From Nannocystis sp. RBIL2 (GTDB taxonomy: Bacteria > Myxococcota_A > Polyangia > Nannocystales > Nannocystaceae), in NCBI RefSeq assembly GCF_026626745.1, contig NZ_JAPNJW010000001.1, positions 3,456,001-3,520,000 on the forward strand: 64,000 nt of DNA. Direction: 5' to 3'. Under the pieces are notes generated by a model that made no database searches, had not been told where the DNA came from, and was given only the letters and a program-made list of their open reading frames with translations. Both the position numbers and the translations under genes were made by a program. How positions within the stretch are numbered: position 1 is the first letter of the stretch; every line of letters begins with the position of its first letter. Shown here one piece after another: positions 9,007 to 18,109 of the stretch.

Positions 9007-10527
9007 CTATATCGGCAGTCGGCTCGCGGACGCGCGCAGGCGCAGCGCCGCGGCGGCCTCCTCGCGGTCGTCGAAGTGCAGCTTGGTGGTCCCGACAATT
9101 TGATAATCCTCGTGGCCCTTGCCGGCGATCACGACCACGTCGTCGGCGTCGGCGTCGGCGACCGCGCGGGCGATCGCAGCCCGGCGGTCGACCAGCGGCA
9201 CCACCTGGTCGCGGCGCGCCGGCGGCACCCCGGCCAGCATCTGCGCGACGATCGCCTCCGGGTCCTCGGTGCGCGGGTTGTCGGAGGTGGCGTAGAAGCG
9301 GTCGGCCAGGGTGGCCGCGAACTCGCCCATCGGCGCGCGCTTGCTCGGGTCGCGGTCGCCCCCGCAGCCGAGCACCACGAACAGTCGCCCGCTGCAGGCC
9401 CGCCGCACCGCTTGCAGCGCCCGCGCCACCGCGTCCGGCGTGTGCGCGTAGTCCACCAGCACCACCGGCCCGTCGACGCCCGCCACTGTGACCCGCTCGA
9501 GCCGGCCCGGCGCCCCGCGGCAGCTCGCCAGCGCCGCGCCGATCGCCTCCAGCTCCAGCTCCAGCCCGAGTCCCAGGCCGATCGCCACCAGCAGATTGTC
9601 GAGGTTGAACGCGCCGACCAGCGGCGAGCGCAGCGCGAGCGGCCCGGCCGGCGTGTCGACGTGCGCCTTGAGACCTGTTCTTTCGGACATGACCGAAGAG
9701 GCGACGATCTCCGCCCCCGGCGCCCCGCCGCGCGACGCTCGCCACACCGTGGACCCGGACCGCGCTGCTGCCAGGAATTGCTGCGCCGCCGGCTGGTCGT
9801 CGACCGCCGCCACCACCACGCCGCCGGCGCTCAGGTGCTGCGCCGGCAGCAGGCACTTGGCGGCCAGGTACTCGTCCATGGTCGCGTGAAAATCGAGGTG
9901 GTCCTGCGAGAAGCTGGTCAGGCCGACCGCGTGATAGCGCAGCGGCCTCACCCGGCCCTGCGCCAGCGCGTGCGACGACACCTCCATCACCCCATCGGTC
10001 GCCCCGCGCTCGCGCGCCCGCGCCAGCAGCTCCTGCAGCTCGAGCGGGAACGGCGTGGTGAAGGCCGCCGTCTCCTCGCGGTCGCCGACCCAGTTGCCGG
10101 TCGTGCCGATCCGCGCGTACTTGCGCCCGGCGGCCGCCAGCATCGCCGCCACCAGGAAGGTCACCGTCGTCTTGCCGTTCGTCCCCGTCACTCCGGCCAG
10201 GCGCATGTGCTCGCCCGGCTCGCCGCAGGCGCGCGCGCACAGCCGCGGCAGCGCGTCGGCGATCGCCGGCAGCTCGACCCGCGGCTCGGGCCCCGGCTCG
10301 GCCAGCCGCCCGCGCTCGACGATCACCAGCGCCGCGCCCGCCGCCAGCGCCGCCGGCACGAACGCGTGCCCGTCGTGCGCCAGCCCCGGCACCGCCACGA
10401 ACACCGCGCCGGGGACCACCCGCCGCGAATCGACGACCAGCCGCGTCACCGCAGTGTCCGGCCCGCAGCCGTGATAGCTGGCATCTTCGCCGGCGAGCAG
10501 GGTCCCGAGGCGCAGCGTGTCGGACAT
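9007..10527 (-). CDS. murE: UDP-MurNAc-L-Ala-D-Glu:meso-diaminopimelate ligase
   Basis: MurE adds the third residue of the peptidoglycan stem peptide in the cytoplasm. The 506-residue product has the N-terminal domain signature VVDSRRVVPGAVFVAVPG, the ATP-binding loop GVTGTNGKTT, the SSHAL motif, HLDFH, and the specificity motif DNPR, which marks meso-DAP rather than Lys as substrate. The start is ATG 10527. A palindrome copy inside the gene (about 9674-9691) encodes the in-frame stretch MSERTG. murE stands alone here: ftsI, its usual upstream neighbour, is 20 kb away on the same strand. Confidence 0.96.
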   Translation of the reverse strand: MSDTLRLGTLLAGEDASYHGCGPDTAVTRLVVDSRRVVPGAVFVAVPGLAHDGHAFVPAALAAGAALVIVERGRLAEPGPEPRVELPAIADALPRLCARACGEPGEHMRLAGVTGTNGKTTVTFLVAAMLAAAGRKYARIGTTGNWVGDREETAAFTTPFPLELQELLARARERGATDGVMEVSSHALAQGRVRPLRYHAVGLTSFSQDHLDFHATMDEYLAAKCLLPAQHLSAGGVVVAAVDDQPAAQQFLAAARSGSTVWRASRGGAPGAEIVASSVMSERTGLKAHVDTPAGPLALRSPLVGAFNLDNLLVAIGLGLGLELELEAIGAALASCRGAPGRLERVTVAGVDGPVVLVDYAHTPDAVARALQAVRRACSGRLFVVLGCGGDRDPSKRAPMGEFAATLADRFYATSDNPRTEDPEAIVAQMLAGVPPARRDQVVPLVDRRAAIARAVADADADDVVVIAGKGHEDYQIVGTTKLHFDDREEAAAALRLRASASRLPI

Positions 10528-10604
10528 CGCCGGCAGGCTAGCGCAGCCGCGCCCGCCCGGGAAGCACCCGCGCGGCACCCGTGCTCGGCGGCCCGCCCGC
10601 AGCG

Positions 10605-10960
10605 GCGACCTGTCCCGCGGGACATCCGCCGTGGATCCCCGGGTCGAACCTGCGAGTCGCCGTCGTCGGCACGACCGGTCGACCTGTCTCCGGAGACATC
10701 TTCATCGGCCCCGCCAGTCGTCTCGAAGAGCTCGCCTCGTCCGCGGCTCGGCCCCGGCATCAACATGTCCCCGGGGACAGCAAAGACCTCGCCAGCCGAC
10801 CTCGAAGAGCGCGCCTCGTCCGCGCCCCGGCCTCGACCTGTCCCGCGGGACAGCGTCAAGACGACCTCGCGGCCAACGACCCCGAGCCGTACTCCGATTC
10901 GAGCCTCACCCCGATCAATGACCCAATGGACATGCCCCGAAGGACATGCCCTTTCTTTTT
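10605..10960. repeat. Array of perfect 14-base palindromes with about 75-base spacing
   Basis: Four perfect palindromes of the form TGTC(C/T)-6-base centre-GACA start at 10611, 10685, 10766 and 10839, that is 74, 81 and 73 bases apart. A fifth imperfect copy at 10929-10946 is followed by CCCTTTCTTTTT. Part of the spacing comes from duplication: CTCGAAGAGC..CGCCTCGTCCGCG occurs at about 10723 and again at 10800. The array lies upstream of murE (start 10527) and just past the stop of the gene ending at 10970, in a region without any gene. Confidence 0.75.
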
Positions 10961-10969
10961 ATGAAATTC

Positions 10970-11920
10970 TCAACCGCCGCTGGGTGTCTTGACCAGGCGA
11001 CCGATCCGCAAGTTCGGGATGAACGCCTCGGTCAGGGCCGCCGGCGTCTGGATCTTGCCGCGCATGGTGTCCTCGAGGCGGCGCGGCGCCTCGGGGATCG
11101 GGGGCGGCGGCGGGACGTCGTCGGCCGGCAGCGCGGCGAGCAGCGGCGGCGGCGGCATCGTCAGCTGCGTCGCGGGCATCGGCGGCGGCGGCGGCAGGTC
11201 GGTGTACGCGTCGTACTCTTCGTGCTCGTGCTCGAGGTCGATCTCGAGCTCGCCGGAGATGGCGATCGGCGCCGGACGGGACGCGGGCGTGACCGGCGTC
11301 GGGTGGAGCTCGGCGAGGCGGGCCTGCAGGTCGGGGCGGCGGATCGGCGGCTCGGTGTGGACGATCGACGAGCCTGCCGGTCGCGGATAGATGCCGGACT
11401 GCGCCGCGACGTCGAGCTCGCCGCGCAGCGCGGCCAGGTCGAGGCGCTCGAGCCACGCGCGGTCGACCAGGTAGCGCCCGTCGAGCGGCACCAGAGTCAG
11501 CGACCCGCGGGTGATGCTGTGGAGCAGCTTGCCGCCCGCGTGGTGACGCAGGCGACGGCCGAGCTCGGCCACTGCCTCGTCGTCGTCGTCGAGGGCGCGC
11601 GTCAACGCCGACAGCACCAGGCCCAGCACCTCGCGCGCGCGGTCGAATTCTGCCTGCACGCCCGGCGCGGCCTGGGGGCTCGGGACCGCCGGCGCTGCGG
11701 GCTGCGATTGCGGCTCCTGCTGCGCCTGACGCAGGCGCTGCGCCAACCCGGCGGCCACCTGCAGCTTCTTGTTCAACTGGCGCGACACCTGAGCCCAGTG
11801 GTCGCGTTCGTGTCGACCGGCCGCGACCGCTCCCTCGAGCTCCGCCACCCGCGCCTCGAGCTGCTGGATGTGCAGGACCTTCGCGTCGTAGCGCTGCCAG
11901 ATATCACCGGAGTCCGTCAT
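10970..11920 (-). CDS. Coiled-coil, proline-rich cytoplasmic protein of unknown function
   Basis: The 316-residue product (ATG 11920) has no signal peptide. Residues 1-75 are heptad-like (LHIQQLEARVAELEGAV, then LNKKLQVAAGLAQRLRQAQQ), predicted coiled coil. A central segment of about 100 residues is helical and Leu/Arg/Asp-rich. The C-terminal third contains an acidic stretch (ELEIDLEHEHEEYD) and Pro runs (DLPPPPPMP, DVPPPPPIPEAP), ending in a basic tail. Such an arrangement is common in scaffold or motility-accessory proteins of myxobacteria, but no family is recognised. Confidence 0.65.
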   Translation of the reverse strand: MTDSGDIWQRYDAKVLHIQQLEARVAELEGAVAAGRHERDHWAQVSRQLNKKLQVAAGLAQRLRQAQQEPQSQPAAPAVPSPQAAPGVQAEFDRAREVLGLVLSALTRALDDDDEAVAELGRRLRHHAGGKLLHSITRGSLTLVPLDGRYLVDRAWLERLDLAALRGELDVAAQSGIYPRPAGSSIVHTEPPIRRPDLQARLAELHPTPVTPASRPAPIAISGELEIDLEHEHEEYDAYTDLPPPPPMPATQLTMPPPPLLAALPADDVPPPPPIPEAPRRLEDTMRGKIQTPAALTEAFIPNLRIGRLVKTPSGG

Positions 11921-11987
11921 CGGCGGGTCCCAAGCATAGTCGGGAATGCCAGCCGAAGCGAACATCGACCGCGGGCAGCCGCGCGCT

Positions 11988-12326
11988 TCAGGTCAGCACG
12001 ATGCGGGTCAGCGTGAGCCCCCGCCGCGCCCCGTGGGCGACTGCGACGGCGAACACATGTCCGCCGGGCTTCCAGGTCTCCTCCCGCAGCGGCACGACCT
12101 GCGCGATGTACGTCCCGGGCAGACGCCCCGGCGTCACGCCGGCGATCCGCACCGGCACCCCGCCCACGCCGACGATCATCGCGTCGATCCGGATGTCGGC
12201 GATGTCGACGTCGGTGATCGGTGCCCCGTCGTCGGAGCTGACCGCCAGCGCGATGCTGGTCGGATCGCGGTTGCCCGCCGCCGCGATCGTACCCTCCGCG
12301 ATCGCCTCGAGGATGAGCCGCGTCAT
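11988..12326 (-). CDS. Small hypothetical protein
   Basis: The start at ATG 12326 gives 112 residues: MTRLILEAIAEGTIAAAG, then alternating polar and aliphatic residues (DVDIADIRIDAMIVGVGG, HVFAVAVAHGA) typical of a small beta-sandwich. It has GC-rich coding bias like its neighbours. A longer frame upstream lacks conserved features. There is no signal peptide. Function is unknown. Confidence 0.55.
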   Translation of the reverse strand: MTRLILEAIAEGTIAAAGNRDPTSIALAVSSDDGAPITDVDIADIRIDAMIVGVGGVPVRIAGVTPGRLPGTYIAQVVPLREETWKPGGHVFAVAVAHGARRGLTLTRIVLT

Positions 12327-12454
12327 GCCGCCAACATGTGTGATCTCGGTCGCTGCGCCAGCCCACGTCGCTCGTCGCAATTTCAAGGGCCGGCGCTACC
12401 CGCGCCGCCCCGTGTTTGGGGGCCGATCCCTGTCTCTTGCGCCAGGAACTCGCT

Positions 12455-13249
12455 TCAGGCCCCCTCGGGGGCGCTCTCAGCCGCTGGCGGGTGCAGGCGT
12501 CGCGCCAGGGCCGGCAGCCGGCGGTCCGGCACCGCGGTGAACAGGTGGTGCAGGAAGTGGAAGCGCACCCCCAGGTAGTTCTCGCGGCCCACCAGCGCGA
12601 TCCACAGCCACCGCAGCGGGCGCGGGAACTCGGGTGGTTCGACATGTCCGTAGAGCCATGGCTGATGGACCAGCCACGCGAACACCAGCCAGGCCAGGGC
12701 GTTGCCGATCCGCACCACCAGGTTGTAGGCGACAAAGCCTCGCAGCCCGCCGAACCACATCAGCGCCGACCACGTCGCCGCGTGCGTGAACATCTCCACC
12801 GCCAGGCGTGGGTCGAGGCCGCGGCGCCGCAGGTACCACCACGCCATCAGCTCGGGCTGGACCAGGCACAGCAGCGCCGAGCGCAGCGGGCCGCACTCCA
12901 TCATCTCGCGGTCGGGGTCGGCCTCGCTGCCCTCCTCGCGGTGGTGCATCACGTGCAGCTCCTCGAGCTGCGCGCGGCCGAGGTAGACCGGCGACACCAC
13001 CACCAGCAGCGCCCGCGCCGGGTGCCAGCGCGCCGCCCCGCGCTGGTCGGAGTGCAGCGCCTCGTGCCAGCGGTTGAAGTAGCGCAGGAACAGCACCACC
13101 CCGAGCGGGCCGAACAGCCAGCCCGGCAGCACCTCGGCGACGAACGCGAAGTAGCTGGCGTGGAAGGCCAGCGACCAGCCGAGCATCGCGTCGTCGTAGC
13201 GCGTGCGGGGGTCGCCGGGGAACAGCGCGCTGACCTCTCGCCGCGTCAT
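12455..13249 (-). CDS. Membrane fatty-acid desaturase/hydroxylase-like protein
   Basis: The 264-residue product has the three histidine clusters of the integral-membrane di-iron desaturase/hydroxylase superfamily: HEALH, HVMHHREE and HFLHHLF. Hydrophobic segments lie between them (SLAFHASYFAFVAEVLPGWLF, ALLVVVSPVYL, a region near VVRIGNALAWLVFAW). It is predicted to oxidise a lipid or carotenoid in the inner membrane; the substrate cannot be told. ATG 13249 was chosen, but ATG 13270 is also possible. It is distinct from the second desaturase at 29949. Confidence 0.8.
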   Translation of the reverse strand: MTRREVSALFPGDPRTRYDDAMLGWSLAFHASYFAFVAEVLPGWLFGPLGVVLFLRYFNRWHEALHSDQRGAARWHPARALLVVVSPVYLGRAQLEELHVMHHREEGSEADPDREMMECGPLRSALLCLVQPELMAWWYLRRRGLDPRLAVEMFTHAATWSALMWFGGLRGFVAYNLVVRIGNALAWLVFAWLVHQPWLYGHVEPPEFPRPLRWLWIALVGRENYLGVRFHFLHHLFTAVPDRRLPALARRLHPPAAESAPEGA

Positions 13250-13577
13250 GCGGAGAGTGCGCGCCGCCATCGTTCGGAGGTTTCCCGCCACAGCCCCGTG
13301 ATAGCGAGAACCACCCCGCCTCGCAAAGCGCGCTCCGCGGCCCGACCCTCCCCCCTCGCGGACGGCGAACGAAGTTCACTCGCGCGGCGGTGATCGATGC
13401 AAGTGCAACCGAGGTTTCTGGCCCTCTTGACGGCCCTCGGGAGCCACTGCGGGTCCGCGGCCCCGATCGGCCCGCTTGCAGAGCCGGCGAACTCATGTAC
13501 GCGGCTCGCGGGGTCCTGCCCCGAGCGGTGCGCCGGGCCCACGCCCGGGTCCCCTCGGCGCCGCCCGCAGCAATCAC

Positions 13578-13603
13578 AGGACATGTCCGCGAGGACATGT
13601 CCT
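13578..13603. repeat. 26-base inverted repeat of the palindrome family
   Basis: The sequence reads AGGACATGTCC-GCGA-GGACATGTCCT, an 11-base stem with a 4-base loop. It lies 33 bases beyond the stop of the minus-strand protease gene (13637), where it would form a terminator-like hairpin. Confidence 0.7.
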
Positions 13604-13636
13604 GCGATACCACCGCGACTCACCGCCGCGACGCGC

Positions 13637-15040
13637 TCAGTTCGGCTTCTTGACGTAGAACTTGTACGTCCCGCTGCCGCTGTACGACTGGACCAGCCAG
13701 GCGTAGTAGCCGGCGGTGCCGTTGTACTTGACGGTCTCGTTGGTCGACGCGGTCTCGGCCCCGGCGACCTGCACCCAGCTGGTGCCGTTGTGCTTGTACA
13801 GGTAGAGGTCGAAGTCGGTGCCGGCCGGCCCGACCAGGTAGCCCTCGTGCGCGCCCGAGGTGGTGCTCTGGTAGTAGCTGCCGTTCGGGTGCTGGTCGGA
13901 GTCGCCGGCGCCCGAGAGCGTGCCGCCGTACTCGGTGCAGTTGGTGCACGGCGCGTTGTTCGGCGGCGGATCGACCGGCGGCGGGTTGCCGCCGCCCTGG
14001 TACGCCGCGCCGCAGGTCTGGCTGTACGCGCCGCTGGGGGCGCCCGCGTTGCATCCGCCGGTCCACGTGTCGTTCACGCTGCCGGGGTTGGTCTGGAAGT
14101 TGTAGCAGCCGGGGCCCGGGTTCCACGTGCCGTCGGCGTTGTGGCACGGGGTCAGGTCGAGCGCGGTCTGCTGCTCGAACCAGCTGATGCCCTTGTGCAT
14201 CATCGAGTACATGCCGCCGCTGCCGCACGCCCCGCCGTACGAGGTGATGCCGAACACGCGCCATGTCCCATCGGCCAGCTTGATGAACGCCGGGCCGCCG
14301 GAGTCGCCCTGACAGGTGTCCTTGCCGTTGCCGCCGATCGAGATCTCGTCGCCGTCGAAGCCGTTGATCGTGGTCGTCACCTGGCGCTTGACGCCGTAGG
14401 GCCCGTTGTCGGCGTTGCCGAAGCCGACCAGCGTGACCTGCTTGCCGGCCTGCAGGTTGCTCGTCTCGCAGCCCATCAGGATCGGCACGATCGGCACGTC
14501 GTTGACCGGCGTCGACAGCTTGCACACCGCGAAGTCGTTGCCGCTGCCGGGCTGGCCGCCCGGGTAGACCTTGCACCACTGCGGCGTGACCGTCTTGGCC
14601 GGCGTCGTGTACTTCTCGCCGAAGTAGATCTTGCTGTAGCTCGCGCCGCAGTGGGCGGCGTAGATGACCACCTGCGGGTGGACCAGAGTGCCCGTGCACG
14701 AGCCGCCGAGCTCGACCGTGGACGCCCAGCCGCACGCCGGCACCGTGGTGCCGCCGTAGATCGCCTCGCCGTCCTCGTCGACCTCGGCCGTGAACTCGTC
14801 GCTGGCCCCCTCGTCGCTCGGCGGCGCCGGCGGCGGGTCGGCCAGGCCGGCGAACAGCTCCTCGTGGCTGAGGACCGTCGGCTGCCCGGCGTCGCTGATG
14901 TCGGCCTTGCCGGCGGCGACGTCGACGGTGTCGAGCTCGGCGTCGGTATCGATCTCCGGGTCGCACGCGCCCGCGACCAGCGCGAGCAGCGAGAGCGGCG
15001 TGAACAGAACAATCTTCCGAGGAAGCGGGTGGTGCGTCAT
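13637..15040 (-). CDS. Trypsin-like serine protease lipoprotein with C-terminal PPC domain
   Basis: The 467-residue protein starts at ATG 15040, preceded by AAGGA. It has a lipoprotein-type signal (LLALVAGAC). After an acidic propeptide (about residues 25-95) comes an S1 peptidase domain beginning near [12 protein letters not shown], with catalytic His in YAAHC, Asp in NDFAVCKL and Ser in GDSGGP, plus paired Cys residues. After a Pro/Gly linker ([11 protein letters not shown]) the last 90 residues resemble a bacterial pre-peptidase C-terminal domain ([47 protein letters not shown]). It is probably a surface or secreted predatory protease. Confidence 0.9.
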   Translation of the reverse strand: MTHHPLPRKIVLFTPLSLLALVAGACDPEIDTDAELDTVDVAAGKADISDAGQPTVLSHEELFAGLADPPPAPPSDEGASDEFTAEVDEDGEAIYGGTTVPACGWASTVELGGSCTGTLVHPQVVIYAAHCGASYSKIYFGEKYTTPAKTVTPQWCKVYPGGQPGSGNDFAVCKLSTPVNDVPIVPILMGCETSNLQAGKQVTLVGFGNADNGPYGVKRQVTTTINGFDGDEISIGGNGKDTCQGDSGGPAFIKLADGTWRVFGITSYGGACGSGGMYSMMHKGISWFEQQTALDLTPCHNADGTWNPGPGCYNFQTNPGSVNDTWTGGCNAGAPSGAYSQTCGAAYQGGGNPPPVDPPPNNAPCTNCTEYGGTLSGAGDSDQHPNGSYYQSTTSGAHEGYLVGPAGTDFDLYLYKHNGTSWVQVAGAETASTNETVKYNGTAGYYAWLVQSYSGSGTYKFYVKKPN

Positions 15041-15575
15041 GGCGAGCGTCCTTGTCGATGAGCTGATCGGTCGATGGCGGCGCGGAGCCGCAGGGCCGGG
15101 CCTCATACGCCCGGGTCGGCCAGGGTCGAACGTGCCAGTGACGTCAATTCTCGCCCCACCACAATGAGGAGGTGCGAGTCGGTCGAATCGTACGTCGCAG
15201 CGTGGGCACGCAATTCCTAGCTCATCCCCTCGCTATCGCGAACGGGTCCAGAGAGTCAAGCGAGAAAGCCATTGCCGGGGCCCGAGCCCCCACGTGGGGG
15301 CTCCAGCGGGCGCAATCCGGGGCCCCCGATGAATGATCGGTGCGCCACTCACGACTCGCCGTTCGGGGATGCGATCCGCGCACCCTGCCGCATCCGGCGA
15401 CCCCCGCGTCGAACTCGCCCGCGCGCTCGCTCGTGGCCACCACGGCGCTTGCTGCTATCACGGCGCTTACAGCTATCACGGCGCTTGCTGCCATCACGGC
15501 GCTTGCCGCCATCACGGTGCTTGCAGCTACGACGGCGCAAGCACGATCGCTTGCAGCGACAACGGGCACGTCCGG
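15041..15575. other. 535-bp intergenic region with a minisatellite
   Basis: No gene is supported here. Apart from the tandem repeat at 15445-15534, the stretch contains only GC-rich sequence and the presumed promoter of the protease gene just upstream of 15040. A plus-strand open frame across it is an artefact of the tandem repeat. Confidence 0.5.
15445..15534. repeat. Five tandem copies of an 18-base unit
   Basis: The unit is GCGCTTGCTGCTATCACG, present as five consecutive copies with 0-5 substitutions each. Because 18 is a multiple of three, one frame reads as an Ala/Leu/Thr/Ile repeat. The frame has no start context, no family resemblance and stops soon after, so it is treated as non-coding. 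Confidence 0.85.
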
Positions 15576-16745
15576 CTACTCGAAGCGGATCGGGTGCGGC
15601 ACCGGGGCCGCGAACAGATAGCCCTTGTCGTTCGGCCGCTGCTGCGACAGCGGCGGCTGCGTGTGCCCGTGCTCGTCGGCCGCGCGCGGCGTGATCGTGA
15701 GGTCGCCCGGCGGCGCGTCGAGCTCGATCTGCCACCACGTGCCGGCGACCGGCAAGTTGTCGCCGACGAGGCGCGCAGTTCGAGTGAAGGTGCGGCCGCC
15801 GTCGAGGCTGACGTCGACCCTGGCGATCTTCCCGAACGGCGACCACGCGAGGCCGTGGATCGTCCGCCGCCCGGCCGGCAGCACCGCGGGCCACGGCAGA
15901 CAGACGGCGCTCTTGCTCACCGCAGTCGTCAACACCGGCGGCGGCCTCGGGTAGTCAGCGCCGAGCAGCACGTAGTCCTCGGTGTTGGTCGCGACCGCGG
16001 GCTCGCGCGCCGAGACCTCGAGCGCGCCGACCCACTTCACGCTCGCCGCGCCGATCCACCCCGGGACGACCACGCGCGCCGGGAACCCGTGGTCCATCGG
16101 CAACACCTCGCCGTTCATGCGATGGGCGAGGATGGTGTCGGCGGTCATGGCCTTCTCCAGCGGCATCGGCCGCGCGTAGGCCTCGGCGTCGAGGCCGACC
16201 GGCATCACCCACGCGGCGCTGTCCCGCAGGCCCGCCAGCTCGAGCAAGGTCGCCAGCGGCACGCCGGTCCACGCCGCCACCCCGTAGGCGCCGTCGCGCC
16301 ACGGATCGCCCTCGACCGCGACGCCGAGCAGCTCCGAGAAGTAAGCCCGGCCGTTGCCCGCGCACTCGAGGTACCGCGTGATCGTCACCGTCGGCAGCGC
16401 GACCAACTGCTCGTACGTCAAGCTGACGGGCCGCTCGACCGCGTCGCCGCGGATCTCCAGCCGCCAGTCCGTCGGCGACAGCCGCGGCGTCGGCCCGTGG
16501 TTGCGCACGTAGAAGCGATCGTTCGGCGTGACGAGCCGGCCGACCGGCAAGCTCTCGAGCCGCGTCTCGGCGTTGTGCGCCCCGTGGCGGACGAACACCG
16601 CGGGCGGCAACGCCATGACGAGCTCCCCACCGCCGCGCCCTCGCCCGCCCGCCGTGCACGCGAGCGCGGCAGTGATCCCGCCGCCACCCGCGAGCGCGAG
16701 GAACCGACGGCGCGAGGGTTCGTGGATCTGCACGCCTGAAACCAT
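15576..16745 (-). CDS. Sulfite-oxidase-family molybdopterin oxidoreductase (Tat substrate)
   Basis: The 389-residue product (ATG 16745; ATG 16802 is an alternative) begins with a twin-arginine signal, SRRRFLALAGGGG, so the folded enzyme should be exported. The Mo-binding domain contains VRNHGPTP, LECAGNGR with the cysteine ligand, the WTGVPLATLLELAG segment, PMDHGFPARVVVPGW and SVKWVGALEV. The C-terminal 110 residues form the Ig-like dimerisation domain (GRRTIHGLAWSPFGKIARVDVSLDGG, TWWQIELD). It probably oxidises sulfite or a related small substrate in the periplasm. No cytochrome subunit is adjacent; the nearest c-type cytochrome is at 42598. Confidence 0.88.
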   Translation of the reverse strand: MVSGVQIHEPSRRRFLALAGGGGITAALACTAGGRGRGGGELVMALPPAVFVRHGAHNAETRLESLPVGRLVTPNDRFYVRNHGPTPRLSPTDWRLEIRGDAVERPVSLTYEQLVALPTVTITRYLECAGNGRAYFSELLGVAVEGDPWRDGAYGVAAWTGVPLATLLELAGLRDSAAWVMPVGLDAEAYARPMPLEKAMTADTILAHRMNGEVLPMDHGFPARVVVPGWIGAASVKWVGALEVSAREPAVATNTEDYVLLGADYPRPPPVLTTAVSKSAVCLPWPAVLPAGRRTIHGLAWSPFGKIARVDVSLDGGRTFTRTARLVGDNLPVAGTWWQIELDAPPGDLTITPRAADEHGHTQPPLSQQRPNDKGYLFAAPVPHPIRFE

Positions 16746-17149
16746 GGGCAAGACCACCGATTCCGCCAGCCCCCGCCGCGAGCGAGCGGGCTTGGCCTGC
16801 ATCGTCCGCCATCGCTCGTTTCCGGCCCGCGTGCCGCCGCCGCCGCGACCTCGCGCGCCGGACTCATGCGTGGCGCCCGCGCGACCGATGCGCTCCCTCG
16901 GACATCGGTATGCGCAATCGCAGCGAATCGCCGCGAGCGAGCAGCAGTCGACTCGACCCGCTCGCCTTCACCACTGTCCGTGGCTCGCACGGCCGTCGTC
17001 ACCGCCGCGACACTGACCCACGCGTCACCGCCTCCGCGAATGTCATGACTCCCTTCAGCCTCGCCCCTTCGCCGTCCCCACGCCAGTTCACGACCGCAGC
17101 GGCTGCGGTCGACGCGACGCGCCCGCAGCTCGCTCCGCGCCGCGTCAAC
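16746..17149. other. 404-bp intergenic region, no gene seen
   Basis: This lies between the molybdoenzyme start and the stop of the LLM oxidoreductase. It contains no convincing frame, no copy of the palindrome and no obvious hairpin. It should hold the promoter of the molybdoenzyme gene. Confidence 0.4.
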
Positions 17150-18109
17150 CTACCCGCGCAGCTGCGGCAGCACCCGCGCCGCGAAGTCCTCGATAAACCG
17201 CCGCTGTTCGCGTCCGACATGATGGAGCGACACCAGGTCGACGCCGAGCTCCGCGTCGCGCGCCAGCCACTCGACGTGGCGCGACGGATCGGCCGCCACG
17301 CGCACCGGGCCGCGCATCGCCTCCGGCGTCACGAACGCCGCTGCCGCCTCGAATTGCGCCGGCGTGCGCAACTCAGCCAGCACGTCGCTGGCGAACACGT
17401 TGGTGCGCCACTGCTCCCACGCCCCGCGCAGCGCCGCCGCCTCGCCGGCCGCGTAGGCCAGCTGCACCTTGAGGTGGACCGGCTTGCCCTGGCCGCCGCC
17501 CTCGCGGAACGCCTCGATCACCCGCGCGTGCCCCTGGTCCGGCTGCGCCGCGGTGATGAGCCCGTCGGCCCAGCTCCCGAGCCAGCGCGCGGTCTCGGCG
17601 GTCAGCGCCGCCCCGAACAATTGCGGCGGCTCGCGCGGCCGCGAGTACAACTTCGCCGCCTCGACGCGCACGAGCCCGCGGTGCGTCACAGTCTCGCCGG
17701 CCCACAGCGCGCGCATGACGTCGGCGCACGCGCGCAGTCGTTCGTTGCGCCGCGGCTTGGTCGGCCACGGCTCGCCGGTGATGCCCTCGTTGAGCTGCTC
17801 GCCGCTGCCGATCGCCAGCCAGAAGCGGCCGGGGAACAGCTCGAGCAGCGTCGCCACTGCCTGCGCCAGCACTGCAGGGTGGTAGCGCTGCCCCGGGGCA
17901 GTGACCACGCCGAAGCCGCACGTCGTCGCCTGCAGCGCCGCGCCGAGCCACGTCCACGCGTGGCCGCTGTGGCCCTGCGCCTCGCTCCACGGGTGAAAAT
18001 GATCCGAGCAGGTGACCGCGTCGAAGCCCGCCGCCTCGGCCGCGCGCGCCAGCGCCAACAGCTCGCTCGGCGCGAACTGCTCGTGAGAGCAGTGATACGC
18101 CAGCCTCAC
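17150..18109 (-). CDS. LLM-class flavin/F420-dependent oxidoreductase (glucose-6-phosphate-dehydrogenase-like subfamily)
   Basis: The 319-residue protein has the luciferase-like (LLM) TIM-barrel signatures of the F420-dependent glucose-6-phosphate dehydrogenase-like group: CSDHFHPWSEAQGHSGHAW, GFGVVTAPGQRYHPA, ATLLELFPGRFWLAIGSGE and NEGITGEPWP. Some relatives bind FMN rather than F420, and no F420 biosynthesis gene is in view, so the cofactor is open. The GTG start at 18109 overlaps the stop of the GH65 gene (GTGA), placing it last in a kinase-GH65-LLM operon. This suggests oxidation of a sugar or sugar phosphate released by that pathway. Confidence 0.82.
   Translation of the reverse strand: MRLAYHCSHEQFAPSELLALARAAEAAGFDAVTCSDHFHPWSEAQGHSGHAWTWLGAALQATTCGFGVVTAPGQRYHPAVLAQAVATLLELFPGRFWLAIGSGEQLNEGITGEPWPTKPRRNERLRACADVMRALWAGETVTHRGLVRVEAAKLYSRPREPPQLFGAALTAETARWLGSWADGLITAAQPDQGHARVIEAFREGGGQGKPVHLKVQLAYAAGEAAALRGAWEQWRTNVFASDVLAELRTPAQFEAAAAFVTPEAMRGPVRVAADPSRHVEWLARDAELGVDLVSLHHVGREQRRFIEDFAARVLPQLRG

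Noticed and set aside
15340..15621. Plus-strand Ala/Leu/Thr repeat protein
   Set aside because: The frame exists only because the 18-base tandem unit is a multiple of three; there is no ribosome-binding site, signal or family resemblance.
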